Shown here: in pieces, positions 1-9,267 of the stretch
Numbering within the stretch: position 1 is the stretch's first letter
Layout of the letters: every line of letters begins with the position of its first letter
Source: Methylophilaceae bacterium
GTDB taxonomy: Bacteria; Pseudomonadota; Gammaproteobacteria; Burkholderiales; Methylophilaceae
Length of the DNA: 64,000 nucleotides
Reading direction: 5' to 3'
Assembly (NCBI GenBank): GCA_028355955.1
Contig: JAOMTQ010000005.1
Location: 1 to 64,000, forward strand
Program-made: the position numbers and the translations under genes
Notes under the pieces: model-generated
Databases searched by the model: none
What the model was told of the DNA's origin: nothing
Seen by the model: the letters and a program-made list of their open reading frames with translations, nothing else

Positions 1-62
1 CATAAAAGTATCCTTATTTATTTAAATAAAAAAATTATTATATATATATATTTATAACAAAG
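1..62 (-). promoter_or_regulatory. Possible start region of a leftward gene leaving the window
   Basis: Read on the minus strand, bases 3-1 are ATG, preceded by AAGGA at a spacing of about 7 and, further upstream, by an AT-rich stretch containing TATAAT. This would fit a gene that begins at the very edge and runs off to the left. In related genomes pyrC often follows pyrB, so a dihydroorotase-like gene is possible, but no coding sequence is visible here. Apart from this, bases 1-92 hold only AT-rich sequence including a TATATA run. Confidence 0.3.
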
Positions 63-92
63 GGGTTAAATGTAAAATTATGAATAAAATTA

Positions 93-1034
93 TTAGTTAG
101 TCATTTTTTCCATAACTGCCATTCTGATGCCTATTCCATTTTTTACTTGTTCTAAAATAACGGACTGGCTCCCATCTGCCACTAATGTGTCAATCTCAAC
201 TCCTCTATTGATAGGGCCTGGATGAAGGACTATGCAATCATTCTTTGCAAATTTTAAACGCTCTTTATTCAAACCATAAGCTTTAAAATATTCCTTTTCA
301 GATGGAATAGTATCTTTACTCATCCGTTCCTTTTGAATTCTAAGCATCAAAATAGCATCTACATCCTTTAAACCCTCCTTCATATTGCTAAATACCTTAA
401 CATTCAGGTCAGAAATATTACTTGGCATCAGCGACTCAGGACCTATGACTCTTACTTCTTTTACTCCAAGTTTATTTAAGATATAAATTTCCGACTTTGC
501 TACTCTTGAATGTTCTATATCACCTACGATTGCAACCTTAAGATCACCAAATCTTTTTTTATAACATTTAATAGTGTAGGCATCTAAAAGTGCTTGAGTT
601 GGATGTTCTTTATTTCCATCACCCGCATTAATAATATGAGCCTTATTTTTAATATTACGAGCAATTTGTGCTGGAATTCCCGGCTTTGAGTGCCTAACGA
701 CAAAAATATTTACACCCATAGCTATTAAATTATTTATCAAATCAAGTATAGATTCGCCTTTTGATTGTGATGATGTCGCTATATCGAGGTTGATAACGTC
801 TGCAGATAACCTTTTTGCAGCAATCTCAAAAGTAGTTTGCGTTCTTGTGCTGTTTTCAAAAAAAAGATTACAGATTGTTTTTCCCTGCAAAAAATCGTAC
901 TTACTAATACTTTGGTTATTTGTAAGAAACTTATCTGCCCTTATAAAAATATCTTTGATAAGTGATACATTCATTTCTTTAATTGATAGCAAGTGTTGAA
1001 GTTCGGAGAGCTTATTTTTTTGTATTTTTTTCAT
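93..1034 (-). CDS. pyrB: Aspartate carbamoyltransferase, catalytic subunit
   Basis: Catalyses carbamoyl phosphate + L-aspartate to N-carbamoyl-aspartate, the committed step of pyrimidine synthesis, in the cytoplasm. The 313 aa length is normal for the catalytic chain. The carbamoyl-phosphate loop STRTQTTF is at about residues 62-69, HPTQALLD at 144-151, and HPGPINRG near 275, all family hallmarks. The start overlaps the end of ruvX by 4 nt, so the two are co-transcribed and probably translationally coupled. No pyrI regulatory chain and no pyrR are adjacent. Identification is secure. Confidence 0.97.
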   Translation of the reverse strand: MKKIQKNKLSELQHLLSIKEMNVSLIKDIFIRADKFLTNNQSISKYDFLQGKTICNLFFENSTRTQTTFEIAAKRLSADVINLDIATSSQSKGESILDLINNLIAMGVNIFVVRHSKPGIPAQIARNIKNKAHIINAGDGNKEHPTQALLDAYTIKCYKKRFGDLKVAIVGDIEHSRVAKSEIYILNKLGVKEVRVIGPESLMPSNISDLNVKVFSNMKEGLKDVDAILMLRIQKERMSKDTIPSEKEYFKAYGLNKERLKFAKNDCIVLHPGPINRGVEIDTLVADGSQSVILEQVKNGIGIRMAVMEKMTN

Positions 1035-1495
1035 AAAATAAGATTATTTCCATTCTTATTGCATTCAAAAAAGGAATCTAGAATAATCATAGCTGCTACT
1101 TGATCAATTATGTGCTTTCTTTTTTTTAAATTTTTTTCAAGCGACTTTAATCTGAGCTCCGCCTCGGATGAACTGAATCTTTCATCAATAAAATGAACTG
1201 GAATATTAAATTTATTCTTAAGTTTTTCACCAAATTTTTTTGCTAAAGCACTCATTCTTGATTTACTACCATCATCATTTAGGGGGTACCCTACTATTAA
1301 TAGGGTAGGCTTCCATGTCTCTAGTAATGATTCAATTTTAATGTACCTATCAGTTTTTTTTGATGTTTCAATTGTTTCAAGGGGGTGAACATTATTTGTA
1401 ATGTTGTTTCCAATTGCGATGCCAACTCTTTTTTCTCCAAAATCAAAAGATAAGATGTTTCCAACTAGTAATTTATAATCCTTAGTTTCAGTCAT
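1031..1495 (-). CDS. ruvX: Putative Holliday junction resolvase RuvX/YqgF
   Basis: RNase H-fold protein of the YqgF/RuvX family, linked in other bacteria to rRNA maturation and Holliday-junction resolution. The motif FDFGEKRVGIA near the N-terminus carries the first acidic residue, FIDERFSSSEA lies centrally and IDQVAAMIILDSF near the C-terminus, all typical. I place the start at the ATG at 1495 (154 aa); an in-frame TTG two codons upstream at 1501 is possible. It heads a two-gene unit with pyrB. The neighbouring algH/yqgE gene common in related genomes is absent. Confidence 0.92.
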   Translation of the reverse strand: MTETKDYKLLVGNILSFDFGEKRVGIAIGNNITNNVHPLETIETSKKTDRYIKIESLLETWKPTLLIVGYPLNDDGSKSRMSALAKKFGEKLKNKFNIPVHFIDERFSSSEAELRLKSLEKNLKKRKHIIDQVAAMIILDSFFECNKNGNNLIL

Positions 1496-1520
1496 ATGCA
1501 ATGTGACTCAAATAAAGTAG

Positions 1521-1550
1521 TTAAAAAAAAAGGGAATAGCTTCCCTTTAG
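1521..1550 (-). terminator. Rho-independent terminator after ribB
   Basis: On the minus strand an 8-bp stem AAAGGGAA/TTCCCTTT with a 4-nt loop (1529-1548) is followed by an uninterrupted T tract (1530-1523). It lies between the ribB-like gene and ruvX and should end the leftward rib transcript, so ruvX-pyrB probably has its own promoter. Confidence 0.75.
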
Positions 1551-1620
1551 TTTTAAAAAAAATTAATTTATATTTATTTATATTCAATATGAGGATTTTA
1601 CCATGATTTAATTTTTTAGT

Positions 1621-2703
1621 TTATATATTATTTTCAATAAATTCAGTAACTTGAAGGCCATATCCTGCCATACTAGGCATTTTTCTTGGAGCAGCTAAAA
1701 GTTTCATTTTTGAAACACCTATATCAACTAAAATTTGTGAACCAATCCCGTAACTCCTTAAATCAGTCGATTTTTTTAAAGTAATATTTTCATGGTTCAA
1801 TTTGCTTGTTATATTATTTTGAGATTCGTTATAGTTCAAGAAAATTACAACGCCATTTTTTTCATCACTAATTTTTTTAAGTGCCTTTAGGGGCGGCCAC
1901 GAATGGGGTGTTTCTTTGCTTACGAAATCTAATATTGATAAAGGTTCATGAACCCTCACTACAACTTCATCATCCTTTTTTATGGTCCCCTTTACAAAAG
2001 CTAAGTGAGTATTTTTTGACAGTAGGTCTGAATAAACTATAAGTTTCATCATGCCAAATTCAGTGCTAACCTCTTCTTCACTTATTTTTTTTATCAGCTT
2101 TTCTTTCTTACTGCGATATTCAATTAAATCAGCAATTGTTCCAATTTTTATTCCATGCTTTTTTGAAAATTTAATGAGATCAGGCAGTCTAGCCATACTT
2201 CCATCATCATTTAATATTTCACATATAACAGATGCTGGGGTTGTCCCAGCAAGGGAAGCAAGATCACATCCAGCCTCTGTATGACCTGCCCTATATAAAA
2301 CACCACCTGAATGAGCAATGAGTGGAAATATGTGACCAGGTCTGTTAATAAATGTATGATCTGATTGAGGTTGAATAGCGGATGTGATTGTTTTGGCTCG
2401 ATCTCCTGCCGATATTCCGGTAGTGATGCCGGAAGAAGCATCGATAGAGACAGTAAAATTTGTCCCAAGCTTTCCTTGATTATCTTCAACCATCAGAGGA
2501 AGTTTAAGTTTATTAGCTTTATCTTCCGTCAGAGTTAAGCAAATTAGCCCTCTTCCATATTTAGCCATAAAGTTAATATATTCTGGCGTAACATGATCAG
2601 CTGCTATTAATAAATCACCTTCATTTTCGCGATCTTCATCATCCACAAGGATTACCATCCTTCCTTTTTTTAGATCATTTACTATGTCTTCAATATTGTT
2701 CAT
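1621..2703 (-). CDS. ribB: DHBP synthase with degenerate GTP cyclohydrolase II-like C-terminal domain (RibBX type)
   Basis: The N-terminal half (about residues 1-200) is 3,4-dihydroxy-2-butanone 4-phosphate synthase, making the four-carbon unit of riboflavin from ribulose 5-phosphate. It carries the acidic loop DDEDRENEGDL (21-31), RPGHIFPL (121-128) and GHTEAGCDLA (140-149). The C-terminal half aligns with GTP cyclohydrolase II (RVHEPLSILDF where RibA has RVHSEC; YGIGSQILVDIG near the end) but has no cysteines. The three zinc ligands and the catalytic stretch are therefore missing, and it cannot be an active RibA. This matches the RibBX variant known in proteobacteria. It lies 12 bp downstream of ribE in the same operon; an active ribA must be elsewhere. 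Confidence 0.93.
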   Translation of the reverse strand: MNNIEDIVNDLKKGRMVILVDDEDRENEGDLLIAADHVTPEYINFMAKYGRGLICLTLTEDKANKLKLPLMVEDNQGKLGTNFTVSIDASSGITTGISAGDRAKTITSAIQPQSDHTFINRPGHIFPLIAHSGGVLYRAGHTEAGCDLASLAGTTPASVICEILNDDGSMARLPDLIKFSKKHGIKIGTIADLIEYRSKKEKLIKKISEEEVSTEFGMMKLIVYSDLLSKNTHLAFVKGTIKKDDEVVVRVHEPLSILDFVSKETPHSWPPLKALKKISDEKNGVVIFLNYNESQNNITSKLNHENITLKKSTDLRSYGIGSQILVDIGVSKMKLLAAPRKMPSMAGYGLQVTEFIENNI

Positions 2704-2715
2704 AAATAGTTTTGT

Positions 2716-3300
2716 TTACTTTGTACAGAAATTTTGGAGATACCTTGCAATCATATCAATCTCTATATTTACCTTATCACCCTCTTTAAGACCTGATAAA
2801 TTTGTTGATTGCAATGTATGCGGAATTAAGTTGATATAAAAAATATTTCCACCAACATTGTTTATAGTCAAGCTAGTTCCATTTAATGCTACTGAGCCTT
2901 TTTCAGGAATGAATTTCATTAATTTTTCCGATACTTTTACCCCCCAAACTTCACACAAATCTTTTTTTTCAATACTATGGATAAAACCTACTTCATCAAC
3001 ATGACCAGTAACAAAATGACCTGAAACTTTCCCATTAAACCTAAGAGATGATTCAAGATTTAGTTTCTGTGATATTTCGAGAGGCGCGGTTCTGGATAAA
3101 GTTTCTCTGGAAATATCGAAAGTTAATAAATTTTCATTTATATCTTTTACTGTTAAACAGATCCCATTCACAGCAATGCTGTCTCCAATATTAATATCTT
3201 GTAACTTATTATCAATAAGAAAGATATTGACCTTTAAATCCTCTCCTTCTCTATCAATAGATTTGATTAAGCCAATTGATTCAATTATTCCTGTAAACAT
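2716..3300 (-). CDS. ribE: Riboflavin synthase, alpha subunit
   Basis: Dismutates two 6,7-dimethyl-8-ribityllumazine to riboflavin and its pyrimidine precursor. The protein has 194 aa and two lumazine-binding repeats: it begins MFTGIIESIG, with VNGICLTV in the first repeat, GHFVTGHVDEVG at the start of the second, and LNGTSLTI as the second counterpart. It is the first gene of the leftward rib unit. No Shine-Dalgarno is visible; a TAGAAT hexamer ends exactly 6 nt before the ATG, so the mRNA may be leaderless. The 53-bp gap to divergent lolC is too short for an FMN riboswitch. Confidence 0.96.
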   Translation of the reverse strand: MFTGIIESIGLIKSIDREGEDLKVNIFLIDNKLQDINIGDSIAVNGICLTVKDINENLLTFDISRETLSRTAPLEISQKLNLESSLRFNGKVSGHFVTGHVDEVGFIHSIEKKDLCEVWGVKVSEKLMKFIPEKGSVALNGTSLTINNVGGNIFYINLIPHTLQSTNLSGLKEGDKVNIEIDMIARYLQNFCTK

Positions 3301-3353
3301 GCCATAATTCTAGCAGAATGCTCATATCGAAGCTTAACTAAATATAATATTCA
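3301..3353. promoter_or_regulatory. Divergent promoters of ribE and lolC
   Basis: For lolC, a perfect TATAAT (3343-3348) lies 5 nt before its ATG. For ribE on the minus strand, TAGAAT (3312-3307) lies 6 nt before its ATG. Neither has a convincing -35 element and neither start codon has a Shine-Dalgarno. Both transcripts would begin at or next to the start codon. No operator or riboswitch fold is seen. Confidence 0.45.
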
Positions 3354-4622
3354 ATGACTAAATCAGTTAAAAATAAAAAATTTTATGAATTTTGGATCGC
3401 TCTTAGGTATACAAATTTAAAAAATACCAACCAATTTATTTCATTTATTTCTTTGACAAGTATTATTGGTATTACATTAGGTGTCATGGCTTTAATAATA
3501 GTTTTATCAGTAATGAATGGATTTCAGTCAGAACTTAAATCGAAAATTTTAAGTGTGACTTCTCATATAGAAATAACAAAGCCCGGAAGAGATCTTAACA
3601 ATTGGCAACAAACTAAAAAAACAATTAATAAAGAAATGGGAATTGATGGAGTTTCCCCATATGTTGAAGATCAAGCAATGATTTCTGTTGGTAAAAGGAA
3701 TAGGGGTGTCATAGTCAGAGGTATATTTCCCGAAATTGAAAAAGATGTAAACGACATAAATACAAAAATAAGCTTAGGAGCTTATCGTCTTAATGAGGGG
3801 CAATATGACATATTAATTGGGGTTGATCTTGCCAGATATTTAGGAGTATCAGTAGGCGATAAGATTGCAATGATTTCCTCCAAATCAAATTTTTCAGCAG
3901 CTGGGATAATGCCAAGAATCAAACGATTTAATATTTCTGGAATTTTCGACTCAGGAATGTATGAGTATGATGCTGGCCTAGCCTTAATCAATTTAAAAGA
4001 TGCTCAGACATTTTTTAAAAAAAATAAAAATGTCTCTGGTTTGAGGGTAGAGCTGAATAATATTGACGACACAGAAAAAATTTCAAGCTATTTAAAAAAA
4101 ACTTTTAGCGATGACCCTTTTGTGTATGTTTCAGATTGGAGAATCCAGCACGCTAATCTTTTTGCTGCTATTCAATTAGAAAAAAAGGTAATGTTTATTA
4201 TTCTAACTTTGATAATAGCAGTCGCGGCTTTTAATATTGTTTCTACACTAGTAATGGGAGTAACTGAAAAGCGATCAGACATTGCAATTTTAAGGACGAT
4301 AGGTGTAAATCAAAAAAGCATTATGTATATTTTTATCTTACAGGGATTTATCATTGGTGCCATAGGGACATTTTTTGGAATTTTTTTTGGAGTTGCAATA
4401 TCACTAAATATAGAAACAATCGTACCATTCATCGAAAGTATATTTAATACAAAATTTTTACCTAAAGATATTTATAATATTTCTACGGTTCCTTCAAAAG
4501 TTATGACTGTTGATGTTTATAGAATAGGGTTGATGGGGTTATTTCTTTCTTTAGTTGCAGCAATTTATCCAAGCTACAAAGCTTCAAAAACTGATCCAGC
4601 AACGGCATTAAAATATGAATGA
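3354..4622 (+). CDS. lolC: Lipoprotein-releasing ABC transporter permease LolC/LolE
   Basis: Inner-membrane permease of the LolCDE machine that extracts outer-membrane lipoproteins and hands them to LolA. The 422 aa protein has the characteristic N-terminus (WIALRYTNLKN followed by a first membrane segment near residues 25-50), a large periplasmic domain, and three C-terminal membrane segments (about 275-410). TEKRSDIAILRTIG, the coupling helix region, is at about 305-318. Only one LolC/E-type permease is present, so LolD probably works with a homodimer, as in the LolF-like arrangement of other small genomes. It overlaps lolD by 8 nt. Confidence 0.93.
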   Translation: MTKSVKNKKFYEFWIALRYTNLKNTNQFISFISLTSIIGITLGVMALIIVLSVMNGFQSELKSKILSVTSHIEITKPGRDLNNWQQTKKTINKEMGIDGVSPYVEDQAMISVGKRNRGVIVRGIFPEIEKDVNDINTKISLGAYRLNEGQYDILIGVDLARYLGVSVGDKIAMISSKSNFSAAGIMPRIKRFNISGIFDSGMYEYDAGLALINLKDAQTFFKKNKNVSGLRVELNNIDDTEKISSYLKKTFSDDPFVYVSDWRIQHANLFAAIQLEKKVMFIILTLIIAVAAFNIVSTLVMGVTEKRSDIAILRTIGVNQKSIMYIFILQGFIIGAIGTFFGIFFGVAISLNIETIVPFIESIFNTKFLPKDIYNISTVPSKVMTVDVYRIGLMGLFLSLVAAIYPSYKASKTDPATALKYE

Positions 4623-5292
4623 TATATTTCAAATTAACTTAAAAAGCGTAACTAAGAGTTTTGAAGGGCTCGATGCTCCAGTCCTTAAAAATTTAAATTT
4701 TCATATAAAAGCATCAGAAAAAGTTGCTATTGTGGGAAGCTCTGGATCTGGAAAAAGCACTCTCTTACATATTATCGCGGGACTAGATTCTCCCTCAGAA
4801 GGAAAGATCTTATTTAACAATTCAGATATGAGTAGCCTTTCTGATAACAATATGGCAAAACTAAGAAACCAACATATAGGCTTTATTTATCAATCACACC
4901 ATTTATTAAATAATTTTTCATCAATTGAAAATGTAATGATGCCACTTATAGTAAGAAGAGGAGATTATTTGAATGATTTTAATCAAGCAAAAAAAGTATT
5001 AAAAAAATTGGGTTTAGGTAAGAGATTAAATCATTTTCCACATCAATTGTCCGGAGGGGAAAGGCAGAGGGTTGCTATTGCAAGGGCGATGGTAACTGTC
5101 CCAGATTTAATTTTAGCAGATGAGCCAACAGGTAATCTCGATCATAAAAATGCAAATTTAATTTTTGAATCATTTTTAGAATTAGCAGATGAATTTAAAA
5201 CAGCAATAGTGCTAGTTACACATGATCTATCATTAGCTAAAAGAATGAAAAAAAATTATCATCTAGCATCGGGAAAACTTAAATCAAACTAG
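4615..5292 (+). CDS. lolD: Lipoprotein-releasing ABC transporter ATPase LolD
   Basis: ATPase that powers LolC(E). Of 225 aa, Walker [10 protein letters not shown] is at 41-49, the signature [14 protein letters not shown] at 145-158, Walker B LILADE at 165-170 and the switch histidine in VTHD near 202. It overlaps lolC by 8 nt, which couples their synthesis. The MacB/LolD-type family is broad, but the lolC neighbour settles the role. Confidence 0.96.
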   Translation: MNDIFQINLKSVTKSFEGLDAPVLKNLNFHIKASEKVAIVGSSGSGKSTLLHIIAGLDSPSEGKILFNNSDMSSLSDNNMAKLRNQHIGFIYQSHHLLNNFSSIENVMMPLIVRRGDYLNDFNQAKKVLKKLGLGKRLNHFPHQLSGGERQRVAIARAMVTVPDLILADEPTGNLDHKNANLIFESFLELADEFKTAIVLVTHDLSLAKRMKKNYHLASGKLKSN

Positions 5293-5330
5293 TATAATGT
5301 TGAAGAAATAATTAAAAGGAGTTTTTTATT

Positions 5331-5927
5331 GTGTGGGAAATAATACAAGCAGCTGGCTGGCCTATTTGGCCACTGATTTTAACTTCTATTATTGGTGTTG
5401 CAATAATCTTAGAAAGGTTTTGGTCGTTAAGAAAAAGTCAGATTATTCCTGATGGATTAATAGTTGAAATTAAAACTATGATTAAGCAAAATAATCTTGA
5501 TAACAATAAAGTAAATATTTTAAAGAATTCATCACCTTTGGGCGATCTCTTAGCTGTTGCTATTGATAAGAGGAAAGATAGTGTTGAAGTTATTAAGTCC
5601 ACTCTAGATGAAAGAGCAGGAATTATAGTTCACAATCTAGAAAGATACCTTGGCGTTCTAGTTACAATTGCAACTGTTGCACCTCTTCTGGGACTTTTTG
5701 GAACTATTATTGGTATGGTTGAGTTATTTAGTTCATTTACAAGCAGTGGACATGATGTTGCGGTATTTGCTCGAGGTATATCTATAGCACTTTATAATAC
5801 TGCTGGAGGGATTGTTGTAGCTGTCCCCGCAATGATAGCCTATCGCTTTTTTAGATCAAAAATTGATAACTACCTAAATGAGATGGAGCATTATGCTATT
5901 CAAATTGTTGAGATTTTAAAAGGATAG
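5331..5927 (+). CDS. exbB: MotA/TolQ/ExbB proton channel family protein
   Basis: Inner-membrane proton-channel subunit that energises TonB-dependent outer-membrane transport or, in related systems, Tol-Pal. The 198 aa size and three membrane segments (about 13-30, 105-130, 148-172) fit ExbB. The third segment region with GLFGTIIGMV and the stretch ALYNTAGGIVVAVPA are family signatures. The start is GTG with a strong AAAAGGAG site upstream; a TATAAT at 5293-5298 could be a promoter. exbD follows 11 bp later, and a tonB gene is not nearby. Exact ExbB-versus-TolQ naming rests on context. Confidence 0.9.
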   Translation: MWEIIQAAGWPIWPLILTSIIGVAIILERFWSLRKSQIIPDGLIVEIKTMIKQNNLDNNKVNILKNSSPLGDLLAVAIDKRKDSVEVIKSTLDERAGIIVHNLERYLGVLVTIATVAPLLGLFGTIIGMVELFSSFTSSGHDVAVFARGISIALYNTAGGIVVAVPAMIAYRFFRSKIDNYLNEMEHYAIQIVEILKG

Positions 5928-5938
5928 TTTTTTAAAAT

Positions 5939-6352
5939 ATGAACTTTAGAAAAAAAGTAAAACAAGATGATTTAGAAATTAATTTTATTCCTTTAATTGA
6001 TGTTTTATTGGTAATTATTATTTTCTTAGTCGTTAGTACAACTTTTTCAAAATTTAGTGAATTAAAGATTAATCTGCCAACTGCGGAAGCAAATCAAGTT
6101 GATAAAAAAGTTGAAAGAATAAATATTTCAATATCTGAAAATGGCGATTATGCAATAAATGAAGCTCCATTAAGAACCTCGACAATAAATAACATAGTGA
6201 CTAATTTAAAAAATGCAGCTAATAAAATAAAAGACCCCGTGATCGTAATTAGTGCTGATTCAGACTCACCTCATCAATCTGTTATTAATGTTATGGAAGC
6301 AGCAAGAATTGCTGGTTTGTCTAAAATTACCTTTTCAACCAAAGTAAAATAA
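5939..6352 (+). CDS. exbD: ExbD/TolR family biopolymer transport protein
   Basis: Partner of the upstream ExbB-like channel. It has 137 aa with a short cytoplasmic N-terminus, one membrane helix (about 17-37) and a periplasmic domain. The motif INFIPLIDVLLVIIIF contains the conserved aspartate that couples proton flow to work. Position directly after exbB and before msbA-lpxK is a common betaproteobacterial arrangement. Confidence 0.92.
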   Translation: MNFRKKVKQDDLEINFIPLIDVLLVIIIFLVVSTTFSKFSELKINLPTAEANQVDKKVERINISISENGDYAINEAPLRTSTINNIVTNLKNAANKIKDPVIVISADSDSPHQSVINVMEAARIAGLSKITFSTKVK

Positions 6353-6359
6353 AAACTTA

Positions 6360-8105
6360 ATGTCGAAAGAGATAGCGGCAAAAGAAACATTAAAAAATTA
6401 TAAAAAAGTTTACATACGTTTATTCAAATATGCGCTAACGTACAAACTAATTTTAAGCTTTAGTATTGTTGCTATTTTAATAACGGCTTTGGCAGATACA
6501 AGCTTTTTGGCTCTTTTAAAAAAAATAACAGATGAAGGCTTTGTAAGTAACCCCAATAACCTAACTAGTTTAATACCGCTCATAGTTATTTTTATTGTTT
6601 TGATAAGGGCTACTGCTAGGTTTTTTTCTGCTTATTCATTGAGGTGGGTTGCAAGAAAAATAGTACAAAACCTACGTTATGATATTTTTGATAATTTAAT
6701 GAAGTTACCTATTTTTTATTTCGATAGCAATACAACAGGTATTTTAATTTCTAAAATCACCTATGAAACAGAGCAACTTCAAACCATAATAACAAAAGTA
6801 TCCCTAGTTGCATTAAGGGATTCCTTTACAATTATTGCTGTTGTTAGTTACATGTTTTATCTAAATGGCTTGCTAGCTTTTTTTGTACTAATTATCTTAC
6901 CAATTGCAGGCTATTTTATTAAAAAAATTATTCCTAAACTAAGAGACGCTGCAAATGAATTCCAAAGATTAATGGGGGATATAACTAAAATTGCTGAAGA
7001 GGCGATATCTGGGCAGAGGATTGTTAAAATATTTGGTGCTGCTAAATATGAAAGAGATAGATTCAGCAAGTCAATTATCCGTAATCGAAAAATGGGTACA
7101 AAATTGGCTAGATTAAGCGCAACCAATAGTTTAATTATAGAAATTATTTTGGGGCTTTTGTTTGCTGGGGTTCTTCATTTCTCCCTTTCAAACTTATCTC
7201 CTGGTGAATTTATCGCATTTATTGGAGCTATCGTTTTAATTATTACGCCTATTAAGAGATTAACAGCTTTGAATGAACAAATTCAAATAGGTTACGCAGC
7301 TGCTGTAAGTATTTTTTCAGTAATGGATGAAAAAAAAGAAAAAGACGTAGGAAGGTTTAATTTAAAAAAAGTTAAAGGAAAGTTAGAGTTTTCGGATGTT
7401 TGTTTTACATATCCGAAAAATAATAAGACTGTTTTATCTGATATTAATTTTAGTATTAAAGCTGGAGAAAAGGTTGCTCTAGTTGGTAAGTCTGGAGGTG
7501 GCAAAACAACTCTTCTTAACTTAATTCCAAAATTTTATGATCTGAATTCTGGTTCTATTAAGTTAGATAATTTAGATATAAACAAAATTTCAAACATTTC
7601 ATTAAGAAAAAACCTAGCCCTAGTTAGTCAGGACACCATCTTATTTAATGACACAATTTATAATAATATTGCATATGGCAATTTAAAAACTATTTCATTG
7701 GAAAAGGTAAAAAAAGCTGCAAAAGCTGCAAATGCCTTAGAATTTATTAATGAACTTCCTAATGGATTTAATCATATTATAGGAGATCGAGGTGTTCGCT
7801 TGTCAGGGGGGCAGAAGCAAAGAATAGCAATTGCTCGTGCAATTTTAAAAAATGCACCAATTTTATTATTAGATGAGGCTACCTCTGCACTTGATTCAGA
7901 ATCAGAACGCTTGGTTCAGGCGGCTTTAGACAACCTAATGGCAAACAAAACCTCAATTGTAATCGCACATCGTCTTAGCACAATAAAAAATGCAGATAAA
8001 ATTATTGTGATGGATAAAGGAGAAATAGTTGGGATAGGAAAACATAATTCTCTAATAAAAAATAATAAATTTTATTTAAAGATTTACAAAAAAGGATTTG
8101 AGTAA
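6360..8105 (+). CDS. msbA: Lipid A export ABC transporter MsbA
   Basis: Homodimeric flippase that moves lipid A-core across the inner membrane. The 581 aa protein has an N-terminal six-helix transmembrane domain (about 20-320) and a C-terminal ATPase: Walker A GKSGGGKTT near 376, signature LSGGQKQRIAIARA near 480, Walker B ILLLDEATSALD near 500, and IAHRLST near 538. It overlaps lpxK by 8 nt, the usual msbA-lpxK pairing, which supports the lipid A role over a generic multidrug exporter. Confidence 0.94.
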   Translation: MSKEIAAKETLKNYKKVYIRLFKYALTYKLILSFSIVAILITALADTSFLALLKKITDEGFVSNPNNLTSLIPLIVIFIVLIRATARFFSAYSLRWVARKIVQNLRYDIFDNLMKLPIFYFDSNTTGILISKITYETEQLQTIITKVSLVALRDSFTIIAVVSYMFYLNGLLAFFVLIILPIAGYFIKKIIPKLRDAANEFQRLMGDITKIAEEAISGQRIVKIFGAAKYERDRFSKSIIRNRKMGTKLARLSATNSLIIEIILGLLFAGVLHFSLSNLSPGEFIAFIGAIVLIITPIKRLTALNEQIQIGYAAAVSIFSVMDEKKEKDVGRFNLKKVKGKLEFSDVCFTYPKNNKTVLSDINFSIKAGEKVALVGKSGGGKTTLLNLIPKFYDLNSGSIKLDNLDINKISNISLRKNLALVSQDTILFNDTIYNNIAYGNLKTISLEKVKKAAKAANALEFINELPNGFNHIIGDRGVRLSGGQKQRIAIARAILKNAPILLLDEATSALDSESERLVQAALDNLMANKTSIVIAHRLSTIKNADKIIVMDKGEIVGIGKHNSLIKNNKFYLKIYKKGFE

Positions 8106-9087
8106 TTTGATATCAATTGATCAGATTTTTAATAATCAGTACTATAAAAAATCAAATTGGATCTATCTCCTTATTCCATTCAGTATTATTTTTTACTGCA
8201 TAAGTATTTCAAAAAATTATTTATATAAAAATGGATTTCTAAAGAGGATCAAAATTAAAGTACCAGTTTTAATAATTGGAAATATTACACTTGGAGGAAC
8301 AGGTAAGACACCATTAGCTCTAAATCTTATTACAAAGTTTCTAAATGAAGGTTTAAATCCCGCACTAATATCAAGAGGCTATGGAGGTAGTGCTAAAAAT
8401 ATAACAGAAGTTCATGAATCTTCTAATGCAAGATCGGTGGGAGATGAAGCATTATTAATTAAGGCTAAAAGTAAAATACCAGTTTTTATTGGAAAAAATA
8501 GGGTAAATGTTGCAAAAATTTTACTTAAAAAATATCCAAAAACATCCATTATCATTTCTGATGATGGATTACAACATCACAGGCTAGCTAGGGACTATGA
8601 AATAATAGTCGTTGACTCTAAAAGAAAGTTTGGAAATGGGTTTATTTTTCCAGCAGGACCTCTGAGAGAGAGTAGATCAAGACTTAACTTGGTAGATGCA
8701 GTTGTTTATAAGGGCTCTATTAATAATTCTAAATTTTATCAAATGAAATATATTACCAAACACTTTAAAAATTTGGTTACAAGTAAAAAGATTTTATTTG
8801 AAGGTATTCAAGATAAAAAAATAGTTGCGATTACAGCTATTGGGAATCCCGAAAGTTTCTTCTCAACTTTAGAAGGCTATAATTTAGAATTTAAAAAAGT
8901 TATTTTTAATGATCATTATTTTTTTAATAAGAATGATTTTATTAAATATGCAGATTACAATATAGTTATGACTGAAAAAGATGCTATTAAATGTAAAAAA
9001 TTTGCAACTAAGAATTTTTGGGTATTACCATTGGAAACTAAGGTCGATGAAAGATTATTTCGAAATATATTAAAAAAAGTAACGTAA
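8098..9087 (+). CDS. lpxK: Tetraacyldisaccharide 4'-kinase
   Basis: Phosphorylates the 4' position of the lipid A disaccharide, the step before Kdo addition. It has 329 aa with an N-terminal membrane anchor (about 20-38), a P-loop in [12 protein letters not shown] near 60-71 and SDDGLQHH near 155, which carries the catalytic aspartate and histidine region of LpxK. The TTG start at 8098 overlaps the end of msbA; another TTG three codons later is possible. Operon with msbA and the downstream Kdo gene kdsB. Confidence 0.95.
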   Translation: MSNLISIDQIFNNQYYKKSNWIYLLIPFSIIFYCISISKNYLYKNGFLKRIKIKVPVLIIGNITLGGTGKTPLALNLITKFLNEGLNPALISRGYGGSAKNITEVHESSNARSVGDEALLIKAKSKIPVFIGKNRVNVAKILLKKYPKTSIIISDDGLQHHRLARDYEIIVVDSKRKFGNGFIFPAGPLRESRSRLNLVDAVVYKGSINNSKFYQMKYITKHFKNLVTSKKILFEGIQDKKIVAITAIGNPESFFSTLEGYNLEFKKVIFNDHYFFNKNDFIKYADYNIVMTEKDAIKCKKFATKNFWVLPLETKVDERLFRNILKKVT

Positions 9088-9089
9088 AT

Positions 9090-9254
9090 ATGGATAAAGA
9101 ATTACTTAAAATCTTGGTTTGTCCTGTCACTAAAGGACCTCTTATTTATGATAAAGAAAAAAAAGAACTCATTTCTAAATCAGCAAAATTAGCGTATCCG
9201 ATTAAAGATGACATCCCAATTCTGTTAGAGGATGAAGCAAGAAAATTAAAATGA
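9090..9254 (+). CDS. Trm112-like small protein (YcaR family)
   Basis: A 54 aa protein lying between lpxK and kdsB, as in many proteobacteria. It begins [18 protein letters not shown] and has [11 protein letters not shown] towards the C-terminus, both standard for the UPF0434/Trm112-like family. Only one cysteine of the usual N-terminal CPxC zinc site is present (CPVT), so zinc binding is doubtful. It starts 2 nt after the lpxK stop. Role not established; it is thought to be linked to lipopolysaccharide synthesis only by gene order. Confidence 0.9.
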   Translation: MDKELLKILVCPVTKGPLIYDKEKKELISKSAKLAYPIKDDIPILLEDEARKLK

Positions 9255-9267
9255 GCTTTTTACTATT

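Noticed and set aside
36-50. TATATA run near the left edge as a repeat element
   Set aside because: It is a short dinucleotide run in AT-rich spacer, expected at this base composition.
3301-3353. FMN riboswitch upstream of the riboflavin genes
   Set aside because: The whole gap to lolC is 53 bp, too short for the fold, and no conserved riboswitch boxes are present.
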